Of a DNA stretch of 57,844 bases, positions 1-11,262 are shown piece after piece. The DNA lies in contig JAPDFW010000040.1 of NCBI GenBank assembly GCA_028826165.1, forward strand, positions 1 through 57,844. The letters are read 5' to 3'. Under the pieces are notes generated by a model that searched no databases, was not told the origin of the DNA, and saw nothing but the letters and a program-made list of their open reading frames with translations. The stretch comes from Anaeramoeba ignava. Taxonomy: Eukaryota > Metamonada > Anaeramoebidae. Position 1 is the first letter of the stretch, and each line of letters opens with the position of its first letter. The translations under genes and the position numbers were made by a program.

Positions 1-1490
1 ATTTATTAATATTATTTAATTTAAATTTATTTTATTTATTAAAAAGGAAAAACAAATTAAAAATTAAAAATAATTAAATTAAAAATATATAATTATTATT
101 TTACACATAAATTATTTATTTAAATTATCTAAATAATCAAAATATTTATAAATTATTAATTAATATTATTTAATTTTCAATTTATTTTATTTATTAAAAA
201 GGAAAAAGAACAAATAAAAATATAAAAATAATTAAACTAAAAATATTAAATTATTATTTTAAACATAAATTATTTATCTAAATTATTTAAAAATAAACAA
301 AAATATTTATAAATTATTTATTAAAATTATTTAATTTCAATTTATTTTATTTAATAAAAAAAGGAAAAAAACAAATAAAAATTAAAAATAATTAAATTAA
401 AATATATAATTATTATTTTTTACACATAAATTATTTATCTAAATTATTTAAATAATCAAAATATTTATAAATTATTTATTAATATTATTTAATTTAAATT
501 TATTTTATTTATTAAAAAGAAAAACAAATTAAAAATTAAAAATAATTAAATTAAAAATATTAAAATATTATTTTACACATAAATTATTTATCTAAATTAT
601 TTTAAATAATCAAAATATTTATAAATTATTTATTAATATTATTTTAATTTCAATTTATTTTATTTAATAAAAAGGAGAAAAACAAATTAAAAATTAAAAA
701 TAATTATTTTAAAAATATTAAATTATTATTTTTAAACATAAATTATTTATCTAAATTATTTAAATAATCAAAATATTTATAAATTATTTATTAATATTAT
801 TTAATTTTTATTTATTTTATTTATTAAAAAGGAAAAACAGAAAACATCAAAAGAAATTTAAAATATAAAATATATAATTATTATTTTTACACATAAATCA
901 TTTATTTAAATTATTTAAATAATCAAAATATTTATAAATTATTTATTAATATTATTTAATTTAAATTTATTTTATTTATTAAAAAGGAAAAATTAATTAA
1001 AAATTAAAAATATAATTTTACTCATAAATTATTTATCTAAATTATTTAAATAAACAAAAATATTTATAAATTATTAATTAATATTATTTAATTTTTAAAT
1101 TGTTTTATTTATTTGAAAAAGAGCAAAAACAATATTTAATTAAAAAGATATAAAATATTATTTTAAACATAAATTATTTATCTAAATTATTTAAATAATT
1201 TAAAAATATTTTATAAATTATTTATTTAAATTTATTTTTATTTATTTGAAAAACAAAATAGAAAAACATCAGACAATAAAAGTAAGTGATTTATAAATAT
1301 ATAATAATTATTTTTTAAACATAAATTATTTAAATAATAAAAAATATTTATAAATTATCAATTAAAATTATTTAATTTTTATTTAATTTATTTATTTAAA
1401 AATATAAAAATATTATTTATCTAAATTATTTAAATAATCAAAATATTTATAAATTATTAATTAAATTTATTTTATTTATTTGAAAAAAAA
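1..1490. repeat. ~155-bp A+T tandem satellite
   Basis: About ten degenerate copies of a unit that is nearly all A and T. A landmark GG in an AAAAAGGAAAAA context recurs near 46, 201, 363, 519 (single G), 674, 831, 986 and 1121 and again just before 1,499, giving spacings of 155-162 bp with one shorter unit. Copies become more diverged and shorter toward the gene. The last copy supplies the sequence directly before the ATG at 1,499, so the array may also form the 5' leader or promoter. No coding potential was seen on either strand. Confidence 0.85.
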
Positions 1491-1498
1491 AGGGAAAA

Positions 1499-3873
1499 AT
1501 GAATCAAAACCAAAACCAAAACGAATTACAAAAATTTAAAGAATTTTTAATAAAAAAACATCAGAAACAAATTTTATCAATATTTAATAAAAAAAAAACA
1601 TCAGATATCCAAATTTATTGTGGAATTGATAAAAGAATACTTTATTGCCATAAATCCATTTTGACTGCTCGTTCATTAACTTTTTTAACCAAAATTTTTG
1701 AAAAACAACAGACAAAATTAACATTTAATAATTTTCATTCAAATATTGTTACACCAATAATGGAATATATTTATAGTGGAGAATTATCTTTTAATAAAGA
1801 AGAATTTGATAAATATTGGGAATTTGCTAATCAAAATAAGTTAAATGATGTTAAAAAACAAATTGAACTTGAAATGAAAGAATATCTACAACTTGATAAT
1901 ATTGCTATCATTTATTTCAAAAGTCAAAACATTTCATCTAAATTTCTTATTGAAAAATGTGAAGAATTTATTATTCCAAATATTCAACAAATTATTCAAA
2001 GATTTGATTTCAAAAATTCACAACTTGAACAAAATATCAGTTTTATTGGATTAATTTCCTTACATCAATCAATTCAAAACAAATTTCAATTATTACAACT
2101 TTTTCAACAAAAATGGAAAGAAAATACCCAAGAAAACATTTACAAATTATTACAAAAACAAAAGAAAGAAGGATTAAATCGAAATTCATTAATTAAATTA
2201 AACCAAAACGAAACTATTAATTCTCAAGAAAAAGAAGAATATTTTGATAATGATAAATTCTTTTCAATTTTATTCACACAAATTCAACAAACACAAACAT
2301 TTACTTTTCAACAATTTCAACAAATCAAAAAAAAATCATTTAATTTAAATGAAACCAAATCCATTTTATTAAATTCAAATATTGAAGAAGAACTTAAAGA
2401 AGAAGACAAAAGAATAATATCTTGTTATAACTTCAATGCAATTAAATATCAAACAGAAAAAAGAATTGAAGAAAAAAAAGAACAAATTAAATCAGAAACA
2501 AGAAAATTAAAAAGGAAAAAAGAAAAAATTGAACAAATGAAACAAAAACAAAAACAAAAACAAAAACAAGAACAAAAACAAGAAATTACTCAATCATTAG
2601 ATGAAGCAAAAATTTATTTTACAAAACTTAAAAATTCAATTCAAGAAAATGATAAAGGTATAATTTTCTTTCAATTTTAAAAACAAAAACAATTTTATTT
2701 TATTTAAATTATTTATTTAACAAAAATAATAGATGAAACAAAAGAATTAATGAAAATTGATATTTCTTTAATTTTTGAATCTATGAATAATTTTCCAACA
2801 AATGAATTTATTCAAGAAAATTGTTGTTTAGCTTTAAGAAAATTTACTGATAAAACTGAAAAGAGTAAAAACTTTTTACAAAACAAAATTAAGTTTTTAA
2901 ATTTAGATTTTATTTATTAACAAAAAAATCTTTTTAATTTTATTATTTAAATTTTCTTTCTTTCTTTTCTTTTGTTTTTACAAAAAAAAAAACCAAAACA
3001 AATAATAATTATCAATTTAAAATAGGAATTTCATTTAATTTACCGAATTTAAATGGATTTAATTTAATTATCAAAGCAATGAATAATTTCCCATTTAACA
3101 GATTTCTTCAACTTCAATCTATTTTAATTATTATTAATATTGGAAAAGAAAACGGTAAATTCAAAATTAAAAATTAAAAACAAAATAATTTAATTTTCAT
3201 TTTTTTTTTGAAATATAAAAAATAAAAAAGAAAACAAAACACAAATTGAAACCAATTCTGGAATTGATACAATAATTTCAACAATGGTTAATTTTACAGA
3301 AGATAAAGAAATTTATAACAAAGGAATTGAAGCTTTAGGAGTTCTAGGTTTAAACAAAAAGGTAAATTTCTTTTCATATTTATTATTTCACAAACAAAAT
3401 ACAAAAATTATTTTGATTGAATATAAATTTATTTCAATTTGAAAAACAAATATAAATATTAATTTATTTTTATTAAATTTAATAAAACAAAATAGAGATT
3501 CAAAAACTATTGAAAGAAAAGAAAAGTAAAATTAATTAAAACAACAAAACAACAAAATAATTTTTTTATTAAAATCTTTCTAAATATAAAAAACAAATAT
3601 AAATACAATTTAATTTAATTCAATTTAATTTAATTTTATTTTTGATTTAGAAATTGTTGAAAAAAGAAGAAAAGATAAATTAAAACGATTAAAGGAGGAA
3701 TATAGAAAATCAAAACCTGTAAATAATACAACAAAAAATTTTATTTAATTTAATTTAAAAATAAATTTTCTTTTTTAAAAATTAATTTTTATTTCTTTTT
3801 CTTTTTTATTCTTTTATTTTATTAGGGAGAAAAGGTTCGTTTTTTTATTTCATTTCAAAATATAAAAATATAA
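1499..3873 (+). CDS. BTB/POZ and armadillo-like repeat protein, multi-exon
   Basis: Exons, reading frame kept throughout: 1499-2657, 2733-2864, 3026-3154, 3231-3361, 3498-3525, 3651-3718, then either a terminal exon 3826-3873 (TAA) or a 9-nt exon 3826-3834 leading on. Product is about 564 residues if it ends at 3873. After a short NQ-rich start, a BTB/POZ fold lies at residues ~35-130 (HKSIL at 51-55, YIYSGEL at 90-96), then a BACK-like helical region and a Lys/Gln-rich coiled segment (~325-365). Exons 2-4 each encode about 43 residues with a recurring pattern (SMNNFP, AMNNFP, TMVNF) that looks like armadillo/HEAT repeats, then a basic charged tail. BTB proteins commonly dimerise and can act as cullin-3 adaptors; that role here is inference. 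ARM introns are phase 1; the last exons return to phase 0, compatible with reading into the ankyrin exons from 5,398. Acceptor of exon 5 is placed at AGAG because the alternative gives a stop. Confidence 0.85.
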
Positions 3874-5397
3874 AAATATAATTTATTTCTATTTATTTCA
3901 ATTTTCAAAAACTTCATATTATTTCATAAACAAAAAAAAATTCAATATTTTCTCTCTATCATAATTATTTTCTCAAATCATAATAATTTATTTTTTTTAT
4001 TTCATTATTTTTCTTTGCCAAAAAAGAAAGAAAATAAAATTTTTTTTAATTTAAAATTTAAAACTAACATAATATTTTTCATTTTTTTGCATTAATAACT
4101 ATTTTCTTTATTTTTGCCATTTTGGAAAAAAACAAACATATTTCTCTTTCTCCTTTCTCTTTCTCTTTAGGAATCTTTTTATTTTGGGAATTAAATTAAA
4201 TAAGATTTATTAATTTCAAAAAAAAATTGATTATTATTGATTAATTTAAATTAATTTAATTTAATTTAATTTAATTTAAAAATAACAAATTATGATTTTT
4301 TATTATTATATTATTTTCAAAATTTGAGAAAGTTGATAATAGAAACATTTATCAAATTAATTAAATTCCTTTTGAGAAAATTGAAATGATTAAATTTAAA
4401 TTAATAATAAAAATAAAAGATTAGAGATATATTTATCAAAAAAAAAACAAACTAAATAATTCTTATATCAAAAATTATTTGAAAACAAATTTGAAAATAA
4501 AGTTTGTTTTTTTTTCTTTCAAAATTTTATTATTAATTATTATTGATTAGATAAGAAATTAATAGAATTCAAGAATGAAGAAAGATTAACAAAAAAACAA
4601 AGAGATATTTGATTTCTTTTTTAATAATTATTTATTTTTATCAATAATAACTAAATTCAATTCTTTTTTTTATAATAAAAAAAAATTGATAAAAATTAAA
4701 GAAATAAAAAATAGATATTTATTTGATAAAATTAAATTTTCTCTTTTTGAAAAAAAAATTGAAATCAATAATAATAATAATAAATATAATACTTTCTCTA
4801 ATCATTTATTTTCCCAATTTATTTATATTTTTCTTTTTTTTGATTAGGATATAATTAATTTAAAATAATTTTTGTTTTTTTTGATTATTAAATCTAAATT
4901 AAATTGTTTTTAATAACAAAAAATTTTAAATCTATTTTATTATTTGGAAATTTATTATTAAAAATCAAAAATATAAATTCAATTTGAAAATTAATTTATT
5001 TATCAAAAAAATTTTTTTCATAATTAATAATCCAGATAATATCTTTATTATTTTCTTTTTCCCAATAAATAAATAAATAAATAAATTTTGTTTTTCATTT
5101 TTGATTTAATGAAAAATTAAAAAGAATGAAAGAAATAAAGTAAAATTTCTAAAGAAAAATTGATAATTATAATTATTATTTATTCATTCTTAATTTATTA
5201 TTTTTCAATTCCTTTTATTTTAATTTCAAAAAAAAAACACAAATTTAAATTAATTAATTTTGAGTTAATAAAAAATTTAAATTATTCTTTTTTAGTTTTT
5301 ATCAATTCAAAAAAAAACAAATTATTTAATTTAACAAATTAATTCTTTTTAACTAATTTTAATTTATTCTTTATTTATTTTTTTTATTCAAATTTAG
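3874..5397. other. AT-rich intron or intergenic stretch, no gene seen
   Basis: Low-complexity A/T sequence with short pentamer runs such as (TTTAA)n. One site near 4846 reads TAG|GAT|ATAA, resembling the single-codon exon signals found downstream but with the donor G changed to A. A 60-codon open frame at 5160-5342 has no recognisable domain and is compositionally intronic. If the BTB and ankyrin parts are one gene this is its intron. Confidence 0.5.
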
Positions 5398-5493
5398 GAA
5401 ACTTTATTTCATTACTTTTCAAAAAAGAAACCAATTGATTTTGAAATTTTCCAAATTTTATTCAAAAAAAGATCTGAATGGAATAAACAAGAT
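5398..5493 (+). CDS. Ankyrin-repeat exon 1 (ETLFHYF...WNKQD)
   Basis: A 96-nt open exon bounded by TTTAG and GT (GTATTT), phase 0 at both ends. It encodes 32 residues starting ETLFHYF and ending EWNKQD. Both ends match the other ankyrin exons in this window, especially the one at 12,094 (TLLHYFAQKKPI...DWNKQD), so the two probably arose by duplication. This is an ankyrin repeat (paired helices, protein-protein binding) less its linker. Expected linker codons before the next repeat (K, D, G) are only partly preserved, see 8,750 and 9,158. Confidence 0.75.
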
Positions 5494-8400
5494 GTATTTA
5501 TTTTTATTTAATAATAATAATAATAATTAATTTTAAAAAAAATTTAATAATTTTGATTATTTTCAAATAAATTCAAATTCAAATTTATCAAATTTATTAA
5601 TATTTATTTTTATTATTTTTATTAACAAAAGAAAATTCAATTTTAATTTATTTTAAAATTATTAAATTTTTTTTCTCAAAATTTATAAAAATAAAATAAA
5701 AATCGGGAAGTTTTTTCCATTTGATTTTATTTTGTTGGAATTGAAAAAAAAATGATAAGAGCAGATAATCAACAAATTAAGAATTATCTGAAACCAATCT
5801 CAAATTTATTTTATTTCCCTTTTTTTTTTCTGAGATTATAAAAATTGAATTATTTCTTTTTCTGATTTTTTATTACAATTTCCTTTTATTATCTTCTTTT
5901 TTTTTCCATAAAGAAGATATTTATTTTCTCTGATTTTGATTTATTATTTAAAATAAAAAACAGAATTTAAATTTCAAAAATTAGAAAATTTGTTTTTCCC
6001 AAAATTGAAAAAAAATTACCCTTAGAAGAAATTCACAATGAAAAAAAAAGAATTACTTAATCTCTTTAATCCTTTTCATTTTTTTTGGTTGATAATAAAG
6101 AATTAATTTTGTGGAAAACATAATTTCAAAATGAAAAATATTTTGAATAAAAACATTTGGATACTTTTCTCAATTTCACATATTTTCATTTCCTTTTTTT
6201 TACAAAATCAATATCATTATTTCTCCCTTATGTGAGAAGAAGAAAAAAAAATTATATTGAATTATAATATTGAAATTTTGAGATAGATTTGAGAGAAAAA
6301 GGAAAAAAAAAAGATTTTATTTTTTTGAAAATTTCTTTCTTCCTTCATTTCATATAATTATCTTTTCGATATCTTTTGGAAAAAATTCCATTTAAATGAA
6401 GTAATAGAACATTAAAGTGATAAAAATTTCATCTTAAGAGATTCTTTGAGTTAAAAAATTCATAATCAAAATATTCTAATTTATTATCTATTTTTCAAAA
6501 ATTTTTATTTAAACACAAAAAAAATTTGATGGATAATTTTCAATTCCTTTAGTTGAATGAAATAATCAAAAAATTCATCAACCAAAAAAAAACAATCATT
6601 TCCATTCCTTTTCTATTATCTCTAAAATAATTTTCAAGTTTTCGAGTTACTTCTTCTTTTTTTTTGTTCATTTTTTTTGTAATTAATATTTATTTCAAGA
6701 AAACATGAATTAAAATAACAGAAATATATCCTAAATCTAATTAATCTTGATTTAAGATTCAGAAAAAAAAGAATATGAATGAATGAATAAATAAATAAAT
6801 TTTCAATTCTTATTTACAATGAACTTTTTAATAAATTTAAGATTAATTTATTTATATCTTTTTTTTGAAAATGAAGATTGATTTTTTTATGTAAATATTT
6901 CTTTTACTTTTATTATTGAATGAATTTTTATAAAAATTTGTTTTAAAAGAAAGAAATTTGAATATTTTCAATTCAAAAAAAAATAATAAAAAGAATTAAA
7001 ATGTAAAATTTGATTCAAACATTTTAATTATTCATATTCTCATTATTTTTGGGATTCATTTAAATCATACTTCAAAATTAAGGGGAAACAGAAAAAATTA
7101 TGAAATGAAGAATATCCCTTTTTTCATCAAGAATTTTATTCTATTTTTATCAACAAATAATCAATCAATAAATAAATCAATAGATTTATGATGAATATTA
7201 ATTAAAGAAAAAAAATAAAGAAATAAGAAATAAGAAATAACAATTTTTTTCAGATTATTTGATTAATGTTACTTATTATTTTGGTTTTTGAGAACTTACT
7301 TTTCTTCATTTTTTTCTCTTTTTTTTTGATTATCATTTATTTTTTTTTCATTTTGAATATTATCTTGATTTCTTTTTTTCATTATTGTTATTATTATTAT
7401 TCTCCAAAAATTCATAAAAATTATCATCTTCAATGAAACTTTCAAATATGAAAATATATTTATTTTGTTAATTATTCACTTAAATATTTGATTCTGAAGA
7501 ATTTTTTATCAGAATTTATTATTTATATTTAAGATATTTCAACTTCTAATCTTCCACTTTTCTTCCATTAATTTGAAAGAAAATATTTTTTTATTTTTAT
7601 TAATCAATTAATTTCCCTCATCTCATACTTTGATAATTTATTTTAATTCATTTTTTTTTAAAATTTCTGTTAATTATTCTTATAAAAAATGAGGTTCATT
7701 AATTTCATCAATTATAAAGAGTAAATTTTACTTTAATTCTGAATAATTAACTAATCAATTAAAAAAAAAACTTTTTAAAAATTTTGAATAATTGAGAGAG
7801 ATAAATTATGTATCAATTTTGAGAATAAATAAAAATTCAATAAATCATCTACAAAAGATTTTGGAATGTATGATAATTTTTTTTTGTAATTTTCAATAAG
7901 TATTGGGAAATTGAATTATTATTTTTTTTATGATTTCTTTCATTTATAAGACTATCTGTTAATTGTTTTACTTCCTTTTCTAACTCTTGATTTATTGATA
8001 TATTTTCTTTATTCTTTTTTGGATTTGTAAAGAAAATAGATTATATTATCATTATCATTATCATTTTGAAGAGAGATTTTATCATGAACAAATAAAATAA
8101 AATTGAATAAAATTGAATACATAAAAATTATCCAAAATTTTGAAAAGAAGAGAATTATTCTCTTATTTTTGAAATTAACAATAAATAATTTCCCTAATAA
8201 TTCTTTTATTTTTTTTTCATTTTTTTTTTCAAAGTTTTAATCCCATTTTTTAATCAAAATTCCCAAATAAAAATTTAAGTTCAATTTTTTTTTTGATTGA
8301 TTAATTTTTTTTCTCCAGTTGATTTTAATTTAAATAATTAAAGGAAAGATTTATCAATAATCTATTTCAAATAAACAATATAAATTTTTTTTTCATTTTT

Positions 8401-8560
8401 ATTTTTTGAGGAAATTTTTTTATTTAATAAATCAATGAATCTGAATATTGAAAGAATAATTTTCTTTTACAAAGTGAAATAACTTCAAAAGTGATTCTTT
8501 TTCTTTTTTTTACAGAAATATTATTTATTTTTTCATGTTCATATTTTGAAAAGAAAATAA
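5494..8560. other. Unrecognised, possibly decayed mobile DNA in a long intron
   Basis: This 3-kb stretch has slightly more G and C and less simple repetition than flanking introns, as the decayed LINE copies do, but I could not align it convincingly to the intact LINE in either direction. No open frame of note and no single-codon exon signal (AG-NNN-GTAA) was found on the + strand. One minus-strand chance match lies near 7,965. Confidence 0.35.
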
Positions 8561-9157
8561 AATACAATAATAAATAATAAATAAATCAACATTATTTTCT
8601 TTTGGAAATATAATTTAATTAAAAAAATAATATCAAAATAACAAATTATTATTTTCTAAAATTAAAAATCAAAAATAAAATTAAAATGAGGAATAATATT
8701 TTTATTTTAAAAACCAAAAATTAATTTATTTTTAAAATTAATTAAATAGAAAAAATCAAAAAAATCAAAAATCAAAATAAATAAAAAAATAAAAAAAAAT
8801 CAAAAAATCAAAAAAAATCAAAATTAAAATCAAAATCAAAATCAAAATCAAAATCAAAATCAAAAATCAAAATAAAATCAAAAAATCAAAATCAAAATCA
8901 AAAATCAAAATCAAAATCAAAAAAAATAAAAATCAAAATCAAAATAAAAAAAAAATCAAAAAAATCAAAATCAAAATCAAAATCAAAAATCAAAAATCAA
9001 AAAAAAAAAAATCAAAAAGAAAAATCAAAAATCAAAATTAAAATCAAAAATCAAAATCAAAAATAAAAATCAAAAATTCAAAAAAAAAAAAAAGATATTT
9101 TTTATTAAATAAAATCAATATATAAATATAAATCAAAATCAAAAAAAAATAAAAAAG

Positions 9158-9160
9158 GGA
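9158..9160 (+). other. Single-codon exon candidate GGA (Gly), unit A
   Basis: AAG|GGA|GTAAAT. Supplies the Gly of the ankyrin linker (G-KTPIHYL) just before the exon at 9,264; intron of 103 nt. Homologous to the site at 10,410. Confidence 0.5.
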
Positions 9161-9263
9161 GTAAATATACATAAATAAATTTCAATTTAAAATAAACTTC
9201 TAAATTAATTAAATTTTTAAAATTAAATTAAAATTTTTTTGGAAAATTTAAAAAACTCAAAAG

Positions 9264-9363
9264 AAAACACCAATTCATTATTTGTTTTGAAAATAAATCA
9301 ATAACAGAAGAAATTATTAAATTAATGATTGAAAACAAAGGAATTAATTTAAACCTTCAAGAT
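9264..9363 (+). pseudogene. Ankyrin-repeat exon, unit A, +1 frameshift
   Basis: Bounded by AAAAG and GATGTAAAT. It begins KTPIHYL and ends NLNLQD, but the two halves are in different frames: 100 nt instead of 99 or 96, with the extra base in the TTGTTTTGAAAA stretch. Unit B (10,516) carries the same net +1 with slightly different bases. Either both copies are inactive, the extra base is a consensus error in a homopolymer, or an unseen mechanism restores frame. The second half reads ENKSITEEIIKLMIE, a typical ankyrin helix pair. Confidence 0.7.
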
Positions 9364-9565
9364 GTAAATTATTTTTTGAATTTAAATAATAAATAATAAA
9401 TAAATCAAACATTATTTTCTTTTGGAAATATAATTTAATTAAAAAATAATATCAAAATAACAAATTATTATTTTCCAAAATTAAAAATAAAATTAAAATG
9501 AAGAATAATATTTTTATTTCAAAACTCAAAAAATTAATTCATTTTTTTTAAAATTAATTAAATAG

Positions 9566-9568
9566 AAA
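9566..9568 (+). other. Single-codon exon candidate AAA (Lys)
   Basis: TAG|AAA|GTATTC. First linker codon after NLQD of unit A; with GAT 10,324 and GGA 10,410 it gives NLQD-K-D-G-KTP, the classic ankyrin consensus. The homologous site in unit A (TAG at 8,747) has lost its donor. Confidence 0.5.
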
Positions 9569-10323
9569 GTATTCAAAAAAATCAAAATCAAAATCAAAAT
9601 CAAAATCAAAATCAAAATCAAAATCAAAATCAAAATCAAAAATAAAAAATCAAAAATCAAAAAAAAATCAAAAATCAAAATCAAAAAAATCAAAATCAAA
9701 TCAAAAATCAAAATCAAAAATCAAAAATAAAAATCAAAATCAAAAAAAAATCAAAAATAAAAAATCAAAATAAAAATAAAAAATCAAATCAAAAAAAAAA
9801 ATCAAAAAAAAAAAAAATCAAAATAAAAAAATCAAAATCAAAATTAAAATCAAAAATCAAAATTAAATTTTTGGAAAAATTAAAAATCAAAAAAAAAATC
9901 AAATTCATTAAAATTCAAAATCAAAATCAAAAAAAAAAGAAATTAAAAAATTAAAATTCAAAACAAAAATCAAAAAAAAAATCAAAAAAAAATTTTTGAA
10001 AAATAAAAAATAAATAAATCAAAATTATTTTTTTGGAAAATAAAAATTAAAAATAAAATCAAAAATCAAAAAATTAAAATCAAAATCAAAAATCAAATTA
10101 AAATGAAAAATAAAAATCAAATCAAAAAAAAAAAAATAAAATTAAAAATAAAATCAAAATCAAAAATTAAAAATCAAAATTAAAATCAAAAAAAAAAATC
10201 AAAATCAAAATCAAAAAAATCAAAATCAAAATCAAAATCAAAATCAAAATCAAAATCAAAAATCAAAATCAAAAATCAAAAATCAAAATCAAAATTAAAA
10301 ATCAAAATCAAAATCAAAAATAG

Positions 10324-10326
10324 GAT
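10324..10326 (+). other. Single-codon exon candidate GAT (Asp)
   Basis: TAG|GAT|GTAAAA. Second linker codon before the repeat at 10,516. The homologous place in unit A (near 9,070) lacks the TAGGATG bases, so one copy gained or lost it cleanly. Confidence 0.55.
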
Positions 10327-10409
10327 GTAAAATTCAAAAAAAAAAGATATTTTTTATTAAATAAAATCAATATATAAATATAAATCAAAAATCAAAAAAA
10401 ATAAAAAAG

Positions 10410-10412
10410 GGA
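10410..10412 (+). other. Single-codon exon candidate GGA (Gly), unit B
   Basis: AAG|GGA|GTAAAT. Third linker codon, giving D-G-KTPIHYL with the following exon. Flanking introns would be 83 and 103 nt, ordinary lengths for this gene. Confidence 0.55.
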
Positions 10413-10515
10413 GTAAATATACATAAATAAATTTCAATTTAAAATAAACTTCTAAATTAATTAAATTTTTAAAATTAAATTAAATTTTTTTTGGAAAATT
10501 TAAAAAACTCAAAAG

Positions 10516-10615
10516 AAAACACCAATTCATTATTTGATTTTGAAATAAATCAATAACAGAAGAAATTATTAAATTAATGATTGAAAACAAAGGAATTAAT
10601 TTAAACCTTCAAGAT
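10516..10615 (+). pseudogene. Ankyrin-repeat exon, unit B, +1 frameshift
   Basis: Copy of the exon at 9,264 with the same boundaries (AAAAG before, GATGTAAAT after) and the same 100-nt length. It reads KTPIHYL, then shifts frame and continues NKSITEEIIKLMIE to NLNLQD. Relative to unit A it has an added A after TTG and one A fewer before TAAATC, so two indels compensate and the net +1 is identical. Its last codon feeds into the linker K-F-G. Confidence 0.7.
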
Positions 10616-10900
10616 GTAAATTATTTTCCTTTTTTTATTTAAATTTCAAATAATTTTGAAGCAAAAAAAAAGGAAATTTTGATTTTAATTTGATTTCCAT
10701 TATTAATTTCCTGAAAATATATAAATTAATGATCCATTTCATAATTAATGATTTAATATTTAATTCTTTTATTCATTAATTTATTCATTTGAAATTTAAT
10801 AATTAAAATTGAATGAAGAATTATTGAAAAAAAATATTGGTTTTGAATTTAATTTTCAATTCCTTTTTATTTTTTTTTGGAAAATTATTTATTTAATTAG

Positions 10901-10903
10901 AAA
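10901..10903 (+). other. Single-codon exon candidate AAA (Lys)
   Basis: TAG|AAA|GTAAAG. First linker codon after NLQD. I found it only after predicting that a codon was missing between D and F; the three sites then spell D-K-F-G-KTP. Confidence 0.6.
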
Positions 10904-10985
10904 GTAAAGAAAATCAATTTCCTTTCATTTTCTTTTTGACAATTTTTTACAATTTCCTTTCAATTTCCTTTCTTTTTGAAAATAG

Positions 10986-10988
10986 TTT
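10986..10988 (+). other. Single-codon exon candidate TTT (Phe)
   Basis: TAG|TTT|GTAAAA. Second linker codon, 82-nt intron before it and 102-nt after it. Phe before Gly is a common ankyrin linker choice. Confidence 0.6.
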
Positions 10989-11090
10989 GTAAAATCAAAA
11001 AATCAAAAAATCAAAAAGAAAAAAGACATTTTCTAACCAAAATATTCACCTAAATCAATTTAACAAATTAACAAATTAACAATTAACAAG

Positions 11091-11093
11091 GGA
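11091..11093 (+). other. Single-codon exon candidate GGA (Gly)
   Basis: AAG|GGA|GTAAAA. Third linker codon, immediately before KTPFYYL after an 82-nt intron. Confidence 0.6.
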
Positions 11094-11175
11094 GTAAAAA
11101 AAATCTTAATTTAAATTCAAAAAAAAAATAAATTAATTTAAAGGGAAAAATAACAAAAAAAAATCAAAATGAAAG

Positions 11176-11262
11176 AAAACTCCTTTCTATTATTTATACC
11201 TCAATCCTTCCGTAACAATGGAGATGATTCAATTCTTGATAGACAAAGGATATTTACAAGAA
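11176..11262 (+). CDS. Ankyrin-repeat exon 2 (KTPFYYL...KGYLQE)
   Basis: An 87-nt open exon, phase 0, bounded by GAAAG and GTAACA. It encodes KTPFYYLYLNPSVT, then MEMIQFLIDKGYLQE, 29 residues, so it is three residues shorter than its siblings and lacks the usual ADxN turn after DKG. The preceding three single-codon exons complete its linker (K-F-G). Confidence 0.75.

Larger units (their letters stand above)
8757..10320. repeat. (TCAAAA)n simple-repeat tracts
   Basis: Irregular arrays of TCAAAA and variants (TCAAA, TCAAAAA), longest pure stretches near 8,830-8,870, 9,585-9,640 and 10,200-10,260, interrupted by the ankyrin exon of unit A. The 3' tail of the LINE in this window, read in its sense direction, ends in the same (TCAAAA) units, so these tracts may descend from LINE tails, although no LINE body was recognised directly upstream. 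The apparent minus-strand open frame here is only the translated repeat. Confidence 0.85.
8566..10640 (+). repeat. Tandem duplication carrying an ankyrin exon, units A and B
   Basis: Unit A runs from about 8,566 and unit B from about 9,387. Both begin with the same AATAATAAATAAATCAA...TTTTGGAAATATAATTTAATT block, continue into long (TCAAAA)n tracts of different length, then share AGATATTTTTTATTAAATAAAATC, AAAAAAGGGAGTAAATATAC and an ankyrin exon ending LNLNLQD. The copies remain very similar outside the simple repeats, so the duplication is fairly recent. It shows how an ankyrin repeat with its intronic linker exons can be copied as a cassette. Confidence 0.85.

Noticed and set aside
5750-8560. 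Suspected + strand LINE upstream of the TCAAAA tracts
   Set aside because: Apart from a short TTTGGAATG match to ORF2 I could not build a collinear alignment, so no element is called.
9526-9717. 63-codon minus-strand frame rich in Ile, Leu and Phe
   Set aside because: It is the translation of (TCAAAA)n on the opposite strand.
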